This document shows, piece after piece, positions 1-8,075 of a stretch of DNA of 64,000 nt; the first letter of the stretch is position 1; the number at the start of each line of letters is the position of its first letter. The stretch is from Caulobacter sp. 602-1 (GTDB lineage Bacteria > Pseudomonadota > Alphaproteobacteria > Caulobacterales > Caulobacteraceae): contig NZ_RRYI01000007.1 of NCBI RefSeq assembly GCF_003931565.1, forward strand, positions 62,001 to 126,000. Direction: 5' to 3'. The position numbers and the translations under genes were made by a program. The notes under the pieces were generated by a model, which did not search any database, was not told the DNA's origin, and was given only the letters and a program-made list of their open reading frames with translations.

Positions 1-744
1 CGCCCGGAACCGCGCGCCCTTCAGCCGCTGCACGGACATCGGCTGCAGCACCGTGCCAAAACGGATCGCCAGGCGCGTCGGCGCCGGTGCGGTGCGGGCG
101 TCGTGGCCGAAGAACGGGGCGGCCACGCCGCTATTGAACTTCTGATCGTTCATCAGGGCGACCGACCGCCCCTCCATCATGCCCTTCAGCAGTTCGCGGG
201 ACCCGTCGCCGCCCTTGGGCGCAAACAGGCGCACCCCGTAGCGGAAGCGGCTGTCGCGGATGCGCTTGTCGACATAGGGATTGTTGGCCGCGCGATAGGT
301 CATCTCGCAGATCACGCCGCTGTCGACGATGGCCGCGGGCATAACCTCCCAGTTGGACAGATGGCCTGACACGAACACCACCGGCGTCTTCTGCTCGGCG
401 ATCTGCGCCAAGCGCTCGGCATTGACCACCTCGACCCGGCCGGTGGACGGCAGGATCCTGTCCATCAAAGGAAACTCGGCGAACGAGCGGCCCAGGCCCT
501 CCCATTGCTCATCCAGAATCCGCGCATGCCAGGCGGCGTCCTTTTCCGGAAAGGCCAGCTTCAGATTGCGCGTCGCGACCTTGTGCGCGCCGCTGAGGGG
601 TCCGAACGTGCGGCCCAGCCAGCCGCCGAAGTCCGAGGCGCGGTCCACGCCCATCAGACGCACGGCGCCGATAAAGAGGTCGAAGCCCAGGGCCTCCAAC
701 CGCCACAGAATGTCCTGAACCCAGGGCTGACGCTTATCCGACAT
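1..744 (-). CDS. LpxL/HtrB-type lysophospholipid (lipid A) acyltransferase, 3' end outside window
   Basis: The reading frame starts at the ATG complement at 744 and runs 248 codons off the left edge, so the C-terminus is missing. The protein has the LpxL/HtrB look: an N-terminal hydrophobic stretch, then the acyltransferase HX4E motif in GHLSNWE (about residue 122), followed by a region mentioning a conserved NDQK segment. Family members transfer an acyl chain to a lipid A precursor or lysophospholipid at the inner membrane. It is divergent from the XRE gene at 870. Which acceptor and chain length it uses cannot be told from the sequence. Confidence 0.85.
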   Translation of the reverse strand, partial: MSDKRQPWVQDILWRLEALGFDLFIGAVRLMGVDRASDFGGWLGRTFGPLSGAHKVATRNLKLAFPEKDAAWHARILDEQWEGLGRSFAEFPLMDRILPSTGRVEVVNAERLAQIAEQKTPVVFVSGHLSNWEVMPAAIVDSGVICEMTYRAANNPYVDKRIRDSRFRYGVRLFAPKGGDGSRELLKGMMEGRSVALMNDQKFNSGVAAPFFGHDARTAPAPTRLAIRFGTVLQPMSVQRLKGARFRA

Positions 745-869
745 AGGTCCTAAGTAGGCTGGCTCCCACGTCCCGCGCAACTTCGCTTCGCCCGGCACGC
801 GACTTGCGGCTGTCAGCCTAGGTCGTTCCGTTTCGGGACGGCTCCAGAAAGCTAGGGGGCACGGCTTCC

Positions 870-1259
870 ATGGGTAACGACATCGATACGCACCTGGGCA
901 AACGCCTGCGTCGCCGCCGTCGTCTGCTGGGTTTGACCCAGCAACAACTGGCGGGCGCCGTCGGCGTGCGGTTCCAGCAGATTCAAAAGTACGAGTGCGG
1001 CGCCAACCGCATCTCCGCCGCGCGTCTGTGGCAGCTGTCCGAGGCGCTGGAAGTGCCGGTCGGCTACTTCTACGATGGTCTCTCGGACGTGCGCCGCGAG
1101 AGCGCAGGCGAGTCGGCCGAAGGCGGCGAGATGTTCGCCCGCAAGGAGACGCTGGACCTGATCCGCGCGTACTACCTGCTAGGCGAGCGTCCGCGCCGTC
1201 GCCTGCTGGACCTGGCCAAATCGCTGAACGGCGGTGGTCCCGAGCACGCGGACGCCTGA
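870..1259 (+). CDS. XRE-family helix-turn-helix regulator
   Basis: This 129-residue protein has a Cro/C1-type HTH at about residues 10-65 (LTQQQLAGAVGV then a recognition helix around FQQIQKYE). A charged C-terminal tail follows. The arginine-rich start (residues 11-18) is typical of the short SinR-like regulators of Caulobacterales. It stands alone between a divergent acyltransferase gene and the hisN-like gene, with no visible operon partner. DNA binding is a family inference; no target site is identifiable here. It lacks a peptidase or cupin domain. Confidence 0.85.
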   Translation: MGNDIDTHLGKRLRRRRRLLGLTQQQLAGAVGVRFQQIQKYECGANRISAARLWQLSEALEVPVGYFYDGLSDVRRESAGESAEGGEMFARKETLDLIRAYYLLGERPRRRLLDLAKSLNGGGPEHADA

Positions 1260-1278
1260 CAACGGTAGCTTACGTGAG

Positions 1279-1299
1279 GCGGGGGCGCTAAACCCCCGC
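1279..1299 (+). promoter_or_regulatory. Perfect GC hairpin just before the hisN-like start codon
   Basis: Arms GCGGGGG (1279-1285) and CCCCCGC (1293-1299) enclose CGCTAAA, and the ATG follows three bases later at 1302. There is no T-run after it, so it is a poor terminator. The only purine-rich Shine-Dalgarno candidate (AGGCGGGGG) lies in the left arm, so the hairpin could hide the ribosome binding site of the next gene or end the XRE transcript weakly. Confidence 0.4.
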
Positions 1300-1301
1300 T
1301 C

Positions 1302-2138
1302 ATGACGCTTTCCGCTGACCGGCTCACGGCGCTCGACGCCTTCATCATCGATCTGAACCGCGCGTCCGCGGATGCGATCTTGCCGCTTTTCCGGGCCGAC
1401 CATGGCCTGGAGGACAAGGGAGCCGGCAAGAACCTCCCGCGCGACAGCCACGCGGCTTTCGACCCCGTGACCGAGGCCGACCGCGGCGCGGAAGCGGCGA
1501 TCCGCAAGCTGATCGGCGAGCGATTCCCCGAGCACGGCGTGATCGGCGAGGAGTACGGCGAGGATCGCCCGGACGCGGAGTTCGTCTGGGTGCTGGACCC
1601 GATCGACGGCACGCGCGCCTTCATCTCCGGCCTGCCGCTTTGGACCACCCTGATCGGCCTGCGCCACCAGGGGCGCCCTGTGCTGGGCTCGATCGGCCAG
1701 CCCTATGTCGGCGAGCTGTTCATCGGCCATGCCGGCGGCTCGCGCCTGCTGGCGCGCGGCCAGGAGACGCCGATCAAGGTCCGCGAATGCGCCGACCTGA
1801 CCGACGCCGTGATCGCCACCACCGATCCCGACGCCTGCTTCGACGGGGCTGAACGCGGCGCCTGGCTGCAGGTGCGGGCGGCCGTCAAGCTGGCCCGCCT
1901 GGGCTGCGACGCCTATGCCTACGCCATGGTCGCCATGGGCAAGATCGACATGGTCATCGAGGCGGGCCTGAAGTCCTGGGACATCGAGGCCGCCATCCCG
2001 GTGGTCGAGGGCGCCGGTGGTCTGGTCACCAACTGGCGCGGCGAACCCGTCGGCCCGAACGGCGGCCAGATGGTCATCTCCGGCGACCGCCGACCGCTGG
2101 ACGAGGCCCTGGTCAGTCTGAAGCGTTCGGCGAAGTAA
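1302..2138 (+). CDS. hisN: Inositol monophosphatase-family histidinol-phosphatase
   Basis: This 278-residue protein has the FIG/IMPase signatures: GEE at about 82-84, the metal-binding DPIDGT at 99-104, and WDIEAA near 228. Alphaproteobacteria use this family for L-histidinol-phosphate dephosphorylation (HisN), the penultimate step of histidine synthesis, in the cytosol. A closely related inositol or other sugar phosphatase role cannot be excluded. Its 3' end overlaps the convergent hydrolase gene by 26 bp. The start at 1302 has no open Shine-Dalgarno because the upstream purines are in a hairpin. Confidence 0.85.
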   Translation: MTLSADRLTALDAFIIDLNRASADAILPLFRADHGLEDKGAGKNLPRDSHAAFDPVTEADRGAEAAIRKLIGERFPEHGVIGEEYGEDRPDAEFVWVLDPIDGTRAFISGLPLWTTLIGLRHQGRPVLGSIGQPYVGELFIGHAGGSRLLARGQETPIKVRECADLTDAVIATTDPDACFDGAERGAWLQVRAAVKLARLGCDAYAYAMVAMGKIDMVIEAGLKSWDIEAAIPVVEGAGGLVTNWRGEPVGPNGGQMVISGDRRPLDEALVSLKRSAK

Positions 2139-3096
2139 TCGGCTCACGCGGCGCGACAGGGTCCACCGTCTCGTCGAAGGCCTTCCAGAACAGCGCCCGG
2201 CGGGGATCGGTCTCGATCAGGATCTCGTGGAACGCGCCCGGGACCTCGACATAGCGCCCCTTGGGGATGCGGCCGGCGATCGATTCGGCGTCGGCGTTCA
2301 GGACGCGGTTGTCGAGCTCGGCCCCGACGATGGTCACCGGAATCTGGATTTTCTCCACGCCCTTGCCGTCCCGCAGCCAGGCGCAGGCCGAGATGGCGAA
2401 ATCGGCCCAGCCCCAGGTCATGCCGCCCAGGGCGATCTCGGGATCAGCGCGCAGCTGCGCCTGATAACGGTCGTAGCGCGTCTCGTCATGGGTCAGGCCG
2501 TCGGCCTGGAAGGTCTGGGTCAGAGGATCATAGGCGGCGGACACGTAGTCCCCAGCCCGACCGATCCGCGACATCGTCCAGGCCAGCGGCTTGGCCAGCC
2601 AGGGCGGAACGCCGGCCGTGTTCAGGCCCAGCATCGGCGCGGACAGCACGGCGGCGGCGAACCGCGTCTCGCCACGAGCAAGGGCCAGCATGGTCAGGCA
2701 GCCGCCCATCGAGTGGGAAACCGCGATCCAGGGCTTGGGCATCCGCGCCTCGAACGTGTCGAGCAGCGCCGTGTGGTCGGAGACGAAGGTCTTGAAGCCC
2801 CGGGCGTGCCCCCTGAGGCGGTCCGGCAGGCCGCGGGCCGACAGCCCCTGCCCTCGCCAGTCATGCAGCAGCACGGCGAAGCCGCGGCTCTGGAGGTCCT
2901 CGACGACCTCGAAATATTTCTCGATCGGCTCGCTGCGTCCGGGGCTGAGCACCACCGTCCCGCGCGCCGGGCCCTCCGGGAAAAACGTCGCGGCGCGGAG
3001 GGTCGCCCCATCCGCGCCGCGAAACCACTCGGCCTTGCCGTGATCGGGAACCGGAGCCTCGGGAATCGAGACCAGACGCGCCGGTTCTTCCGTCAT
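2113..3096 (-). CDS. Alpha/beta hydrolase, lysophospholipase-like (PldB type)
   Basis: The 327-residue protein has the alpha/beta-hydrolase core: oxyanion region HDWRGQG (79-85), nucleophile elbow SHSMGG with Ser129, a late acid in GAELD and the catalytic His in AFHE. This is the serine aminopeptidase S33 / lysophospholipase type, without a signal peptide, so cytosolic. It starts 6 bp after the stop of the SCP2 gene, suggesting one transcript. A link to lipids is suggested by that neighbour, but the substrate is unknown. Confidence 0.8.
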   Translation of the reverse strand: MTEEPARLVSIPEAPVPDHGKAEWFRGADGATLRAATFFPEGPARGTVVLSPGRSEPIEKYFEVVEDLQSRGFAVLLHDWRGQGLSARGLPDRLRGHARGFKTFVSDHTALLDTFEARMPKPWIAVSHSMGGCLTMLALARGETRFAAAVLSAPMLGLNTAGVPPWLAKPLAWTMSRIGRAGDYVSAAYDPLTQTFQADGLTHDETRYDRYQAQLRADPEIALGGMTWGWADFAISACAWLRDGKGVEKIQIPVTIVGAELDNRVLNADAESIAGRIPKGRYVEVPGAFHEILIETDPRRALFWKAFDETVDPVAPREPITSPNASD

Positions 3097-3102
3097 CGCG
3101 GG

Positions 3103-3411
3103 TTAGCGCATCTTGGCGAACAGGGCGCCCATCTTGGGCTGCAGGGCCATGGCCGTGCCCATGTCCGACAGCTTCAGCTTGCCGGTCATGACCGCCATGG
3201 TCGGGTCCAGCGAGCCGGCGCCGATGGCCAGCAGATCGTCCAGGCTGAGCGTCATGGTCAGGTCAGCCGGCTTGTCTTCGTTGGTCACCGAGCCGCCATC
3301 GATGTGGATGACGCCGGCGTCCTTAAGGTCGAACTTGAGGCTCTTGCCGAGACCGCTGTCGTCGCCCACGGCGCCCTTGATGCGATCGGTGATTTCCTGA
3401 AGCGTGGCCAT
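3103..3411 (-). CDS. SCP2 sterol-carrier domain protein
   Basis: The 102-residue protein is a stand-alone SCP2 domain. Typical features are the early IKGAVGDDSGLGKSLKFDLK strand, the DGGSV turn, DLTMTLSLDDLLAI and MTGKLKLSDMGTAMAL near the end. SCP2 domains bind lipids or fatty acyl-CoA in the cytosol. It is the first gene of a two-gene unit with the downstream alpha/beta hydrolase. A joint role in lipid handling is a reasonable inference, not demonstrated. Confidence 0.85.
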   Translation of the reverse strand: MATLQEITDRIKGAVGDDSGLGKSLKFDLKDAGVIHIDGGSVTNEDKPADLTMTLSLDDLLAIGAGSLDPTMAVMTGKLKLSDMGTAMALQPKMGALFAKMR

Positions 3412-3501
3412 GAGCGCGATCTCCCTCTGCGCGAAAAAGTGTGGCGGATAGCTAGACCGGGCCGTCTCGATAAGTAAACACCGTTCAGACGACCCAGGGC
3501 C

Positions 3502-4149
3502 TTATTTCTTCCCGTCGTAGAACCCGACCTTAGTTGGCGTTTTTGTCAACTTTACCCGTACGGCGCCCTGATGGTCCGCGGGACGGAAATAAGGGACGTC
3601 CTTGGCCTGGGGCAGCGGCGCGCTGTGGCCGTCGGCGAAGACGATCGTCCCGCCCTCGGCCTTGGAGAAGGCGATCCCGGTCATCTTGGGCGCCATGAAC
3701 GACATCGGGCCGGCGGCCTTGCCGATCACGGTGTTGGCCTCGTTGACCGTCGCGACAAGCTCGCGGGCGTCGTATTCGCGGGCGGGCGGCAGCTGCGTGC
3801 CGAAACTCATCATCGAGCCCAGCTTCATGTCGGCGGGCACATCCAGGACGATAGTCGGATCGCCCTGCATCTGGGCCAGGGTCGGCAGGCGGTCGAAATA
3901 GCCCTCCCCGTTGACCGGCAACGGCGTGCGCGCGCCGCTCTTCTCGACCAGAGTCGCCTTCAGGTTCGGCATCATCTGGCCGTCGTGACGGATGGCATAG
4001 GACAGCTTCACGCGCGCGCTCTCGGCCGGCGGGACCTTCAGGAACCTGTCCAGGAACGGCAGCACCTTGCCGGCCGGCGCGCTCTTCTCGGCGAAGGCCG
4101 GGGTGGCGGCCGCCGCCAACGCGGCGGCCAGGATCAGGGCGCGCTTCAT
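3502..4149 (-). CDS. Exported protein of unknown function
   Basis: The 215-residue protein starts with a clear Sec signal peptide (about residues 1-20, cleavage after TPAFA). The mature part is rich in beta-strand-like sequence (ARVKLSYAIRHDG, repeated KATLVEK-like stretches) and I do not recognise its family. Its ATG overlaps the stop of the methyltransferase gene as ATGA (4146-4149), so the two are translationally coupled. It probably works in the periplasm with the exported methyltransferase-like proteins next door. Confidence 0.75.
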   Translation of the reverse strand: MKRALILAAALAAAATPAFAEKSAPAGKVLPFLDRFLKVPPAESARVKLSYAIRHDGQMMPNLKATLVEKSGARTPLPVNGEGYFDRLPTLAQMQGDPTIVLDVPADMKLGSMMSFGTQLPPAREYDARELVATVNEANTVIGKAAGPMSFMAPKMTGIAFSKAEGGTIVFADGHSAPLPQAKDVPYFRPADHQGAVRVKLTKTPTKVGFYDGKK

Positions 4150-5042
4150 TTGGGCTTCACGAACTTCAGGGTCATGCGGTCGCTTTCGCCGATGGCGTCA
4201 TATTTGGAATGGTCGAAGCCAGGTTCGGCCGGCTCCCCCCGCGGGGCGGACAGGCGCGTCGGCGGCAGGGTCCACACACCGAACGGGTGGTCCTTAGTGT
4301 CCTTGGGATTGGCGTTGATCTCGCTGGTTCCGGCCAGGACGAAGCCGGCCTCCTTGGCCATCTGGATCACGTAGTCCTGCTGGACATAGCCGTCGGCGGC
4401 CAACACGTCCTGCACGCGCCCCGGCTCGCCGCGATGCTCCTCGACGCCCAGGATTCCGCCCGGCTTCAGAGCCGCCAGGGCGTCCTTGAAGGCCTTTTCG
4501 GCGATGCCGCCAGCCATCCAGTTGTGCAGGTTGCGCAGGAACAGCACGAGGTCCGCCGCGCCCGCCGGGGCCACCGGGCCGCTGGTCGGGCCGAAGGCGG
4601 TGAAGGTCACCTCGCCATAGAGCTTCTTCTTCTCGGACAGCTTGCGACGGTAGGCCTCGACGATCTCGGCCGCGGCCGGCTCCGACGGGTCGTCGGTCTG
4701 CAGTTCGGCTTCGTAGAGCTTGCCGCGGGTGTCGGCCAGGAACGGCGCCAGGATGTCGGTGTACCAGCCGGCGCCAGGCCAGAACTCGACCACCGTCTGG
4801 CCGGGCTTCAGCCCCCAGAACTTCAGGGTCTCGACCGGATGGCGCCAGACGTCGCGGGCGCGGTCGGCGGGCGGTCGCCAGTCGCCGGCCACGGCCGTCT
4901 CGACGGTCGCCGGCCCAGCCTTCTGGGCCGCCTTGGCCTCGGTCTTGGCAGGGTCGTTCCGCTTACCGCAGGCCGAGAGTCCCAGCGCGCCGACGCTCGC
5001 CAGGACTCCTCGCCGCGACCAATACCCTGCTGGAAACATCAT
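4146..5042 (-). CDS. Exported methyltransferase-like protein (COG4798 type), lipoprotein/Tat leader
   Basis: The 298-residue protein has a leader with an RR pair and a lipobox LSAC at about residues 22-25, so it may be a Tat- or Sec-exported lipoprotein. The body is a class I SAM-methyltransferase fold: motif I in TVVEFWPGAGWYTD near residue 90, and a later acidic strand. It is a paralogue of the adjacent 5101-5943 protein; both end with the same NANPKDTKDHPFGVWTLPPT stretch and a KYDAIGESDRMTLKF tail. SAM is not known to be abundant in the periplasm, so enzymatic function is uncertain. Coupled by ATGA to the downstream gene. Confidence 0.75.
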   Translation of the reverse strand: MMFPAGYWSRRGVLASVGALGLSACGKRNDPAKTEAKAAQKAGPATVETAVAGDWRPPADRARDVWRHPVETLKFWGLKPGQTVVEFWPGAGWYTDILAPFLADTRGKLYEAELQTDDPSEPAAAEIVEAYRRKLSEKKKLYGEVTFTAFGPTSGPVAPAGAADLVLFLRNLHNWMAGGIAEKAFKDALAALKPGGILGVEEHRGEPGRVQDVLAADGYVQQDYVIQMAKEAGFVLAGTSEINANPKDTKDHPFGVWTLPPTRLSAPRGEPAEPGFDHSKYDAIGESDRMTLKFVKPK

Positions 5043-5100
5043 TCCCCCGTAATGCAGCCAGCTTGCCGGCCGACCTTGACCAAAGTCGGGCGGACCGAAC

Positions 5101-5943
5101 CTAGGCGGGCTTCCGGAAGCGCAGGGTCATGCGATCGCTCTCGCCGATCGCGTCGTACTTCGTGCGATCGAAATTCGGATTGGCGGGCTGGCCGCCGGGC
5201 GCGGTGCGCTTGGTCGGCGGCAGGGTCCAGACGCCGAAGGGGTGGTCCTTGGTGTCCTTGGGATTGGCGTTGATCTCGGACTTGGCGTCCAGCTTGAACC
5301 CGGCCTTCTCGGCCAGGGCGATCACGGTGGCGGTGTTCAGATAGCCGTCGGCGCCGGCGTCCTTTTCCGAGCGCGGATCGGCGCGGTGATCCTCGACGGC
5401 CAGCACGCCGCCGGGCTTGAGCACGGCGAAGAAGTCGGCGAACACCTTGTCGGCCATGCCCGGCGCCTGAGTCCAGTTGTGGACGTTGCGCGCGGTCAGC
5501 ACGAGATCGGCCGAGCCGGGCGCGCCCAGCGGGCCCGACTGGGCGCCGAAATTGACGAACCGCGGCTGGCCGTACTTGGCCGGGTCGGCGAAGCGGGCCT
5601 CGAAGTCGGCGCGGCCCTTCTTGGCCCCTTCCGAGATCTTGGGATTCGACAGGTCGGCGACGCCGGCGACATAGGTCCCGCCGGTGGCCTTGGCGTAGGG
5701 GGCCAGGATCTCGGTCCAGTAGCCGCCGCCGGGCGAGATCTCGATCACGGTCTGCTTGGGCTTCAAGCCCCAGAAGGTCAGGCTCTCGACCGGGTGACGC
5801 GCGCCGTCGCGGGCGACGTCGCCGGCGGGACGGGTCGGCGAGGCGACGGCGGCCTGCAGGGCCGGGTCGGTCGAGGCGAAGGCGGCGGGCGCGGCCAGGG
5901 TGATGGCGGCGGCGAGCAACAGCATGTGGCGGCGAAGCGGCAT
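5101..5943 (-). CDS. Exported methyltransferase-like protein, paralogue of the neighbour
   Basis: I place the start at the ATG at 5943 because it opens a good Sec signal peptide (residues 1-21); the frame is open further upstream but that part is not protein-like. The 280-residue product has motif I in VIEISPGGGYWTE and the conserved C-terminal block shared with the 4146-5042 protein. COG4798 proteins of this kind are usually annotated as predicted methyltransferases. Two exported copies in a row suggest a duplicated periplasmic function of unknown substrate. Confidence 0.75.
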   Translation of the reverse strand: MPLRRHMLLLAAAITLAAPAAFASTDPALQAAVASPTRPAGDVARDGARHPVESLTFWGLKPKQTVIEISPGGGYWTEILAPYAKATGGTYVAGVADLSNPKISEGAKKGRADFEARFADPAKYGQPRFVNFGAQSGPLGAPGSADLVLTARNVHNWTQAPGMADKVFADFFAVLKPGGVLAVEDHRADPRSEKDAGADGYLNTATVIALAEKAGFKLDAKSEINANPKDTKDHPFGVWTLPPTKRTAPGGQPANPNFDRTKYDAIGESDRMTLRFRKPA

Positions 5944-6033
5944 GGGGGACGTGTCCTTCGGCGTAACGGAGGCCGCGACCTTAGCGGGGGGAGCCGGTGC
6001 GTCAAACGATTCACGTTCCGTGAGCTTGCGCCC

Positions 6034-6061
6034 CTTGAACCCCCAAATTCGCTCACCAACT
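6034..6061 (+). promoter_or_regulatory. Possible RpoH (sigma-32) promoter of the hsp20 gene
   Basis: CTTGAAC at 6034-6040 matches the sigma-32 -35 element. After a 13-bp spacer, CACCAACT at 6054-6061 resembles the -10 element CCCCATNT at five of seven fixed positions. A start near 6068 would give a leader of roughly 105 nt, a usual length for ROSE-controlled genes. The -10 match is weak, so this is tentative. Confidence 0.4.
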
Positions 6062-6146
6062 AGTTTCACGAAGGCGCTGGACACCCGGGCCTTCCGGACC
6101 ACCTGGCGACGCCGATTTCGGGTCGCCGACGGGACGAACATTCAAA

Positions 6147-6169
6147 GACCTTGCTTGATGAGAAGGATC
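6147..6169 (+). promoter_or_regulatory. ROSE-like RNA thermometer hairpin over the hsp20 ribosome binding site
   Basis: In the mRNA, CCUU (6149-6152) pairs with AAGG (6163-6166) and CU (6154-6155) with AG (6161-6162), leaving a single bulged G at 6153 and a UGAUG loop. GA/UC extends the base. AAGGA (6163-6167) is the Shine-Dalgarno, 8 nt before the ATG. The UUGCU stretch opposite the Shine-Dalgarno with a bulged G is the hallmark of ROSE thermometers, which block translation at low temperature and melt on heat shock. Confidence 0.7.
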
Positions 6170-6175
6170 TGACCC

Positions 6176-6637
6176 ATGCGTACGATCGACCTTTCGCCCC
6201 TGTACCGCTCGCTCGTCGGCTTCGACCGCCTCGCCGACCAGCTGGACGCCGCCGCCCGCACCGAAGCGGCCTCGGGCTATCCTCCCTACAATATCGAACG
6301 CACCGGCGAGAACGACTACCGGATCGAGATCGCGGTGGCCGGCTTCAAGCCCGATGAACTGACCGTCGAAGTGAAGGAAAACCTGCTGACGGTCACCGGC
6401 CGCAAGGCCGCCAATGACGGCGACGCCAAGCAGTACCTGCATCGTGGCCTGGCCGAGCGCAACTTCGAGCGCAAGTTCCAGCTGACCGACTACCTAGTCG
6501 TTGTCGACGCCGACCTGTCGAACGGCCTGCTGTCGATCGCGCTGAAGCGTGAGCTGCCCGAAGCCCTCAAGCCCCGCACGGTTGAGATCAAATCGAACGC
6601 CGGCTCGACCCTGATCGAAGGCGAAAAGGCCGCCTAA
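6176..6637 (+). CDS. Small heat-shock protein Hsp20 (IbpA-like)
   Basis: The 153-residue protein has an alpha-crystallin domain at about residues 37-130, with the typical AGFKPDELTVEVKENLLTV strand region, ERNFERKFQL and the NGLLSIAL motif before the short C-terminal tail. Hsp20 proteins hold unfolding proteins in the cytosol for refolding by DnaK/ClpB. The ATG follows the ROSE-like hairpin, and a good intrinsic terminator follows the stop. Heat control therefore seems to be both transcriptional and translational. Confidence 0.93.
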   Translation: MRTIDLSPLYRSLVGFDRLADQLDAAARTEAASGYPPYNIERTGENDYRIEIAVAGFKPDELTVEVKENLLTVTGRKAANDGDAKQYLHRGLAERNFERKFQLTDYLVVVDADLSNGLLSIALKRELPEALKPRTVEIKSNAGSTLIEGEKAA

Positions 6638-6681
6638 CGGCGCGCCTCTCCCAGGTCTCCCCTCAATCCCCTCTGAACTTG

Positions 6682-6708
6682 GGCGGCGCAGCGATGCGCC
6701 GCCTTTTT
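6682..6708 (+). terminator. Intrinsic terminator after hsp20
   Basis: A perfect 9-bp stem (GGCGGCGCA 6682-6690 with TGCGCCGCC 6695-6703) around a GCGA tetraloop is followed by five T (6704-6708). It lies between the convergent hsp20 and pentapeptide-repeat genes. Confidence 0.9.
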
Positions 6709-6712
6709 CCGT

Positions 6713-7975
6713 TCAGGGCAGCGAGAAATCCAGGCCCTGGACCTGGCTCAGATCCACCTGGCGGAAACTGGCCTTGGCCACCCGAGCGCCGGTGAAGTCC
6801 GAGCCGCGCAGGTCGGCGCCGTCGAAGACGGCTTCGCTGAGATCGGCCGCCTGGACCAGGGCGTAGCGTACGCGCGCGCCCTGCAGGTTCGACTGGGTCT
6901 GGCGCGTCGGTCCGAGCGGCAGCGGCGACAGGAAGGCCTGGCGCAGGTCCGCCTTGGTCAGATTGGCGCCGGTCAAACGGGCGCCGCGCAGATCCGCGCC
7001 GCGCAGATTGGCCGTGCGCAGGTCGGCGTTCTGCAGGTTCGCGCCCTGCAGCTGGGCGCCGGACAGATCCAGGCCCACCATGCAGGCGCCCTTGGCGCTC
7101 ATCGCCGTCAGGCGCAGCCCCTTCAGCTTGTCGCCCAGCGGACGCAGGTCCTCGCCGTCGAGGCGGGCGGCCGCGCCCTCCTTGCCGCCGGTCTGGCACC
7201 AGCGCTGGTTGCCCAGGCAGCGATTGTAAAGTTCCTGAGCCTTGCCGATCGCCTCGCGGGTCACCGTGACCACCGCGCCGGTCATGCTGGCGCCGCTGGT
7301 GCGCGCCGTGGACGTGTCGACCCCGGCCATCACGGCGCCCGACAGGTTGGCGCCCTCGAGGTTGCAGCCCTTGACGTCGGCGCCGTCGAGGATGGCCCCG
7401 ACCAGATTGGCTTCCTTGAGGTTCGCGCCCGACAGCTTGGCCCCCCTCAGCGAGCAGTCGCTGAAGTCGGCCTTGAACGCGGAGACGCCCTCGAACTGCG
7501 AGCCGTCCAGGGTGGCGCCGGAGAAGTTGACTTCGTCGACCTCGCCCTGGCGCGTCTCGTGACGCAGGGTGTCGAGGCCCTTGCGGGGGTGCGGGATGGC
7601 GATCTGGCCTTCGCGGAAGTCGGCCTGAGTCAGGTCGGCCTGGGCCAGGTTGGCGCCGCGCAGGCAGGCGCCGCGCAGATCGGCTCGGACCAGCGAGGCC
7701 TGTCGCATGTCGCTCTTGCGCAGGTCGCAGCCGAACAGGCTGGCGCGGTCCAGCTTGGTGCGAACCATGCGGCAGTTTTCGAGGACTGAAGCGGTCAGGT
7801 CCGCGTCGGTCAGATTTCGGAACGACAGATCTAGGCCCGACAGCTGCATGAAGCGTAGGGAGGCGCGTTTGCCGCCCTGCTTGCCGGTAACGAATTTCTC
7901 GTGCGCCGTTACGATCATGTCGAGCTCGGCCTGGCTCAGGCGACGACGCCCGACCACGCTTTGCGCGGCGTTCAT
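6713..7975 (-). CDS. Pentapeptide-repeat protein A
   Basis: The 420-residue protein is mostly pentapeptide repeats of the A(D/N)LXX kind (for example ANLAQADLTQAD and ANLRGADLRGARLTGANL), which fold as a right-handed quadrilateral beta-helix. An N-terminal section of about 45 residues and a central non-repeat linker around residues 235-280 interrupt the repeats. It aligns end to end with the protein encoded at 8076-9344, so the pair arose by duplication. There is no signal peptide, so it is probably cytosolic. Some relatives are DNA-gyrase-binding mimics, but nothing here shows that role. Confidence 0.9.
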   Translation of the reverse strand: MNAAQSVVGRRRLSQAELDMIVTAHEKFVTGKQGGKRASLRFMQLSGLDLSFRNLTDADLTASVLENCRMVRTKLDRASLFGCDLRKSDMRQASLVRADLRGACLRGANLAQADLTQADFREGQIAIPHPRKGLDTLRHETRQGEVDEVNFSGATLDGSQFEGVSAFKADFSDCSLRGAKLSGANLKEANLVGAILDGADVKGCNLEGANLSGAVMAGVDTSTARTSGASMTGAVVTVTREAIGKAQELYNRCLGNQRWCQTGGKEGAAARLDGEDLRPLGDKLKGLRLTAMSAKGACMVGLDLSGAQLQGANLQNADLRTANLRGADLRGARLTGANLTKADLRQAFLSPLPLGPTRQTQSNLQGARVRYALVQAADLSEAVFDGADLRGSDFTGARVAKASFRQVDLSQVQGLDFSLP

Positions 7976-8075
7976 AACGTTGGTTCCCCGTTAGGTGCTT
8001 TTCTGAGTTACGCGGACTCTAGCGACGAGGGACGAGCGAAGCGTTAAGCATGCGTCCTTTTGTCGCGATATTTTC

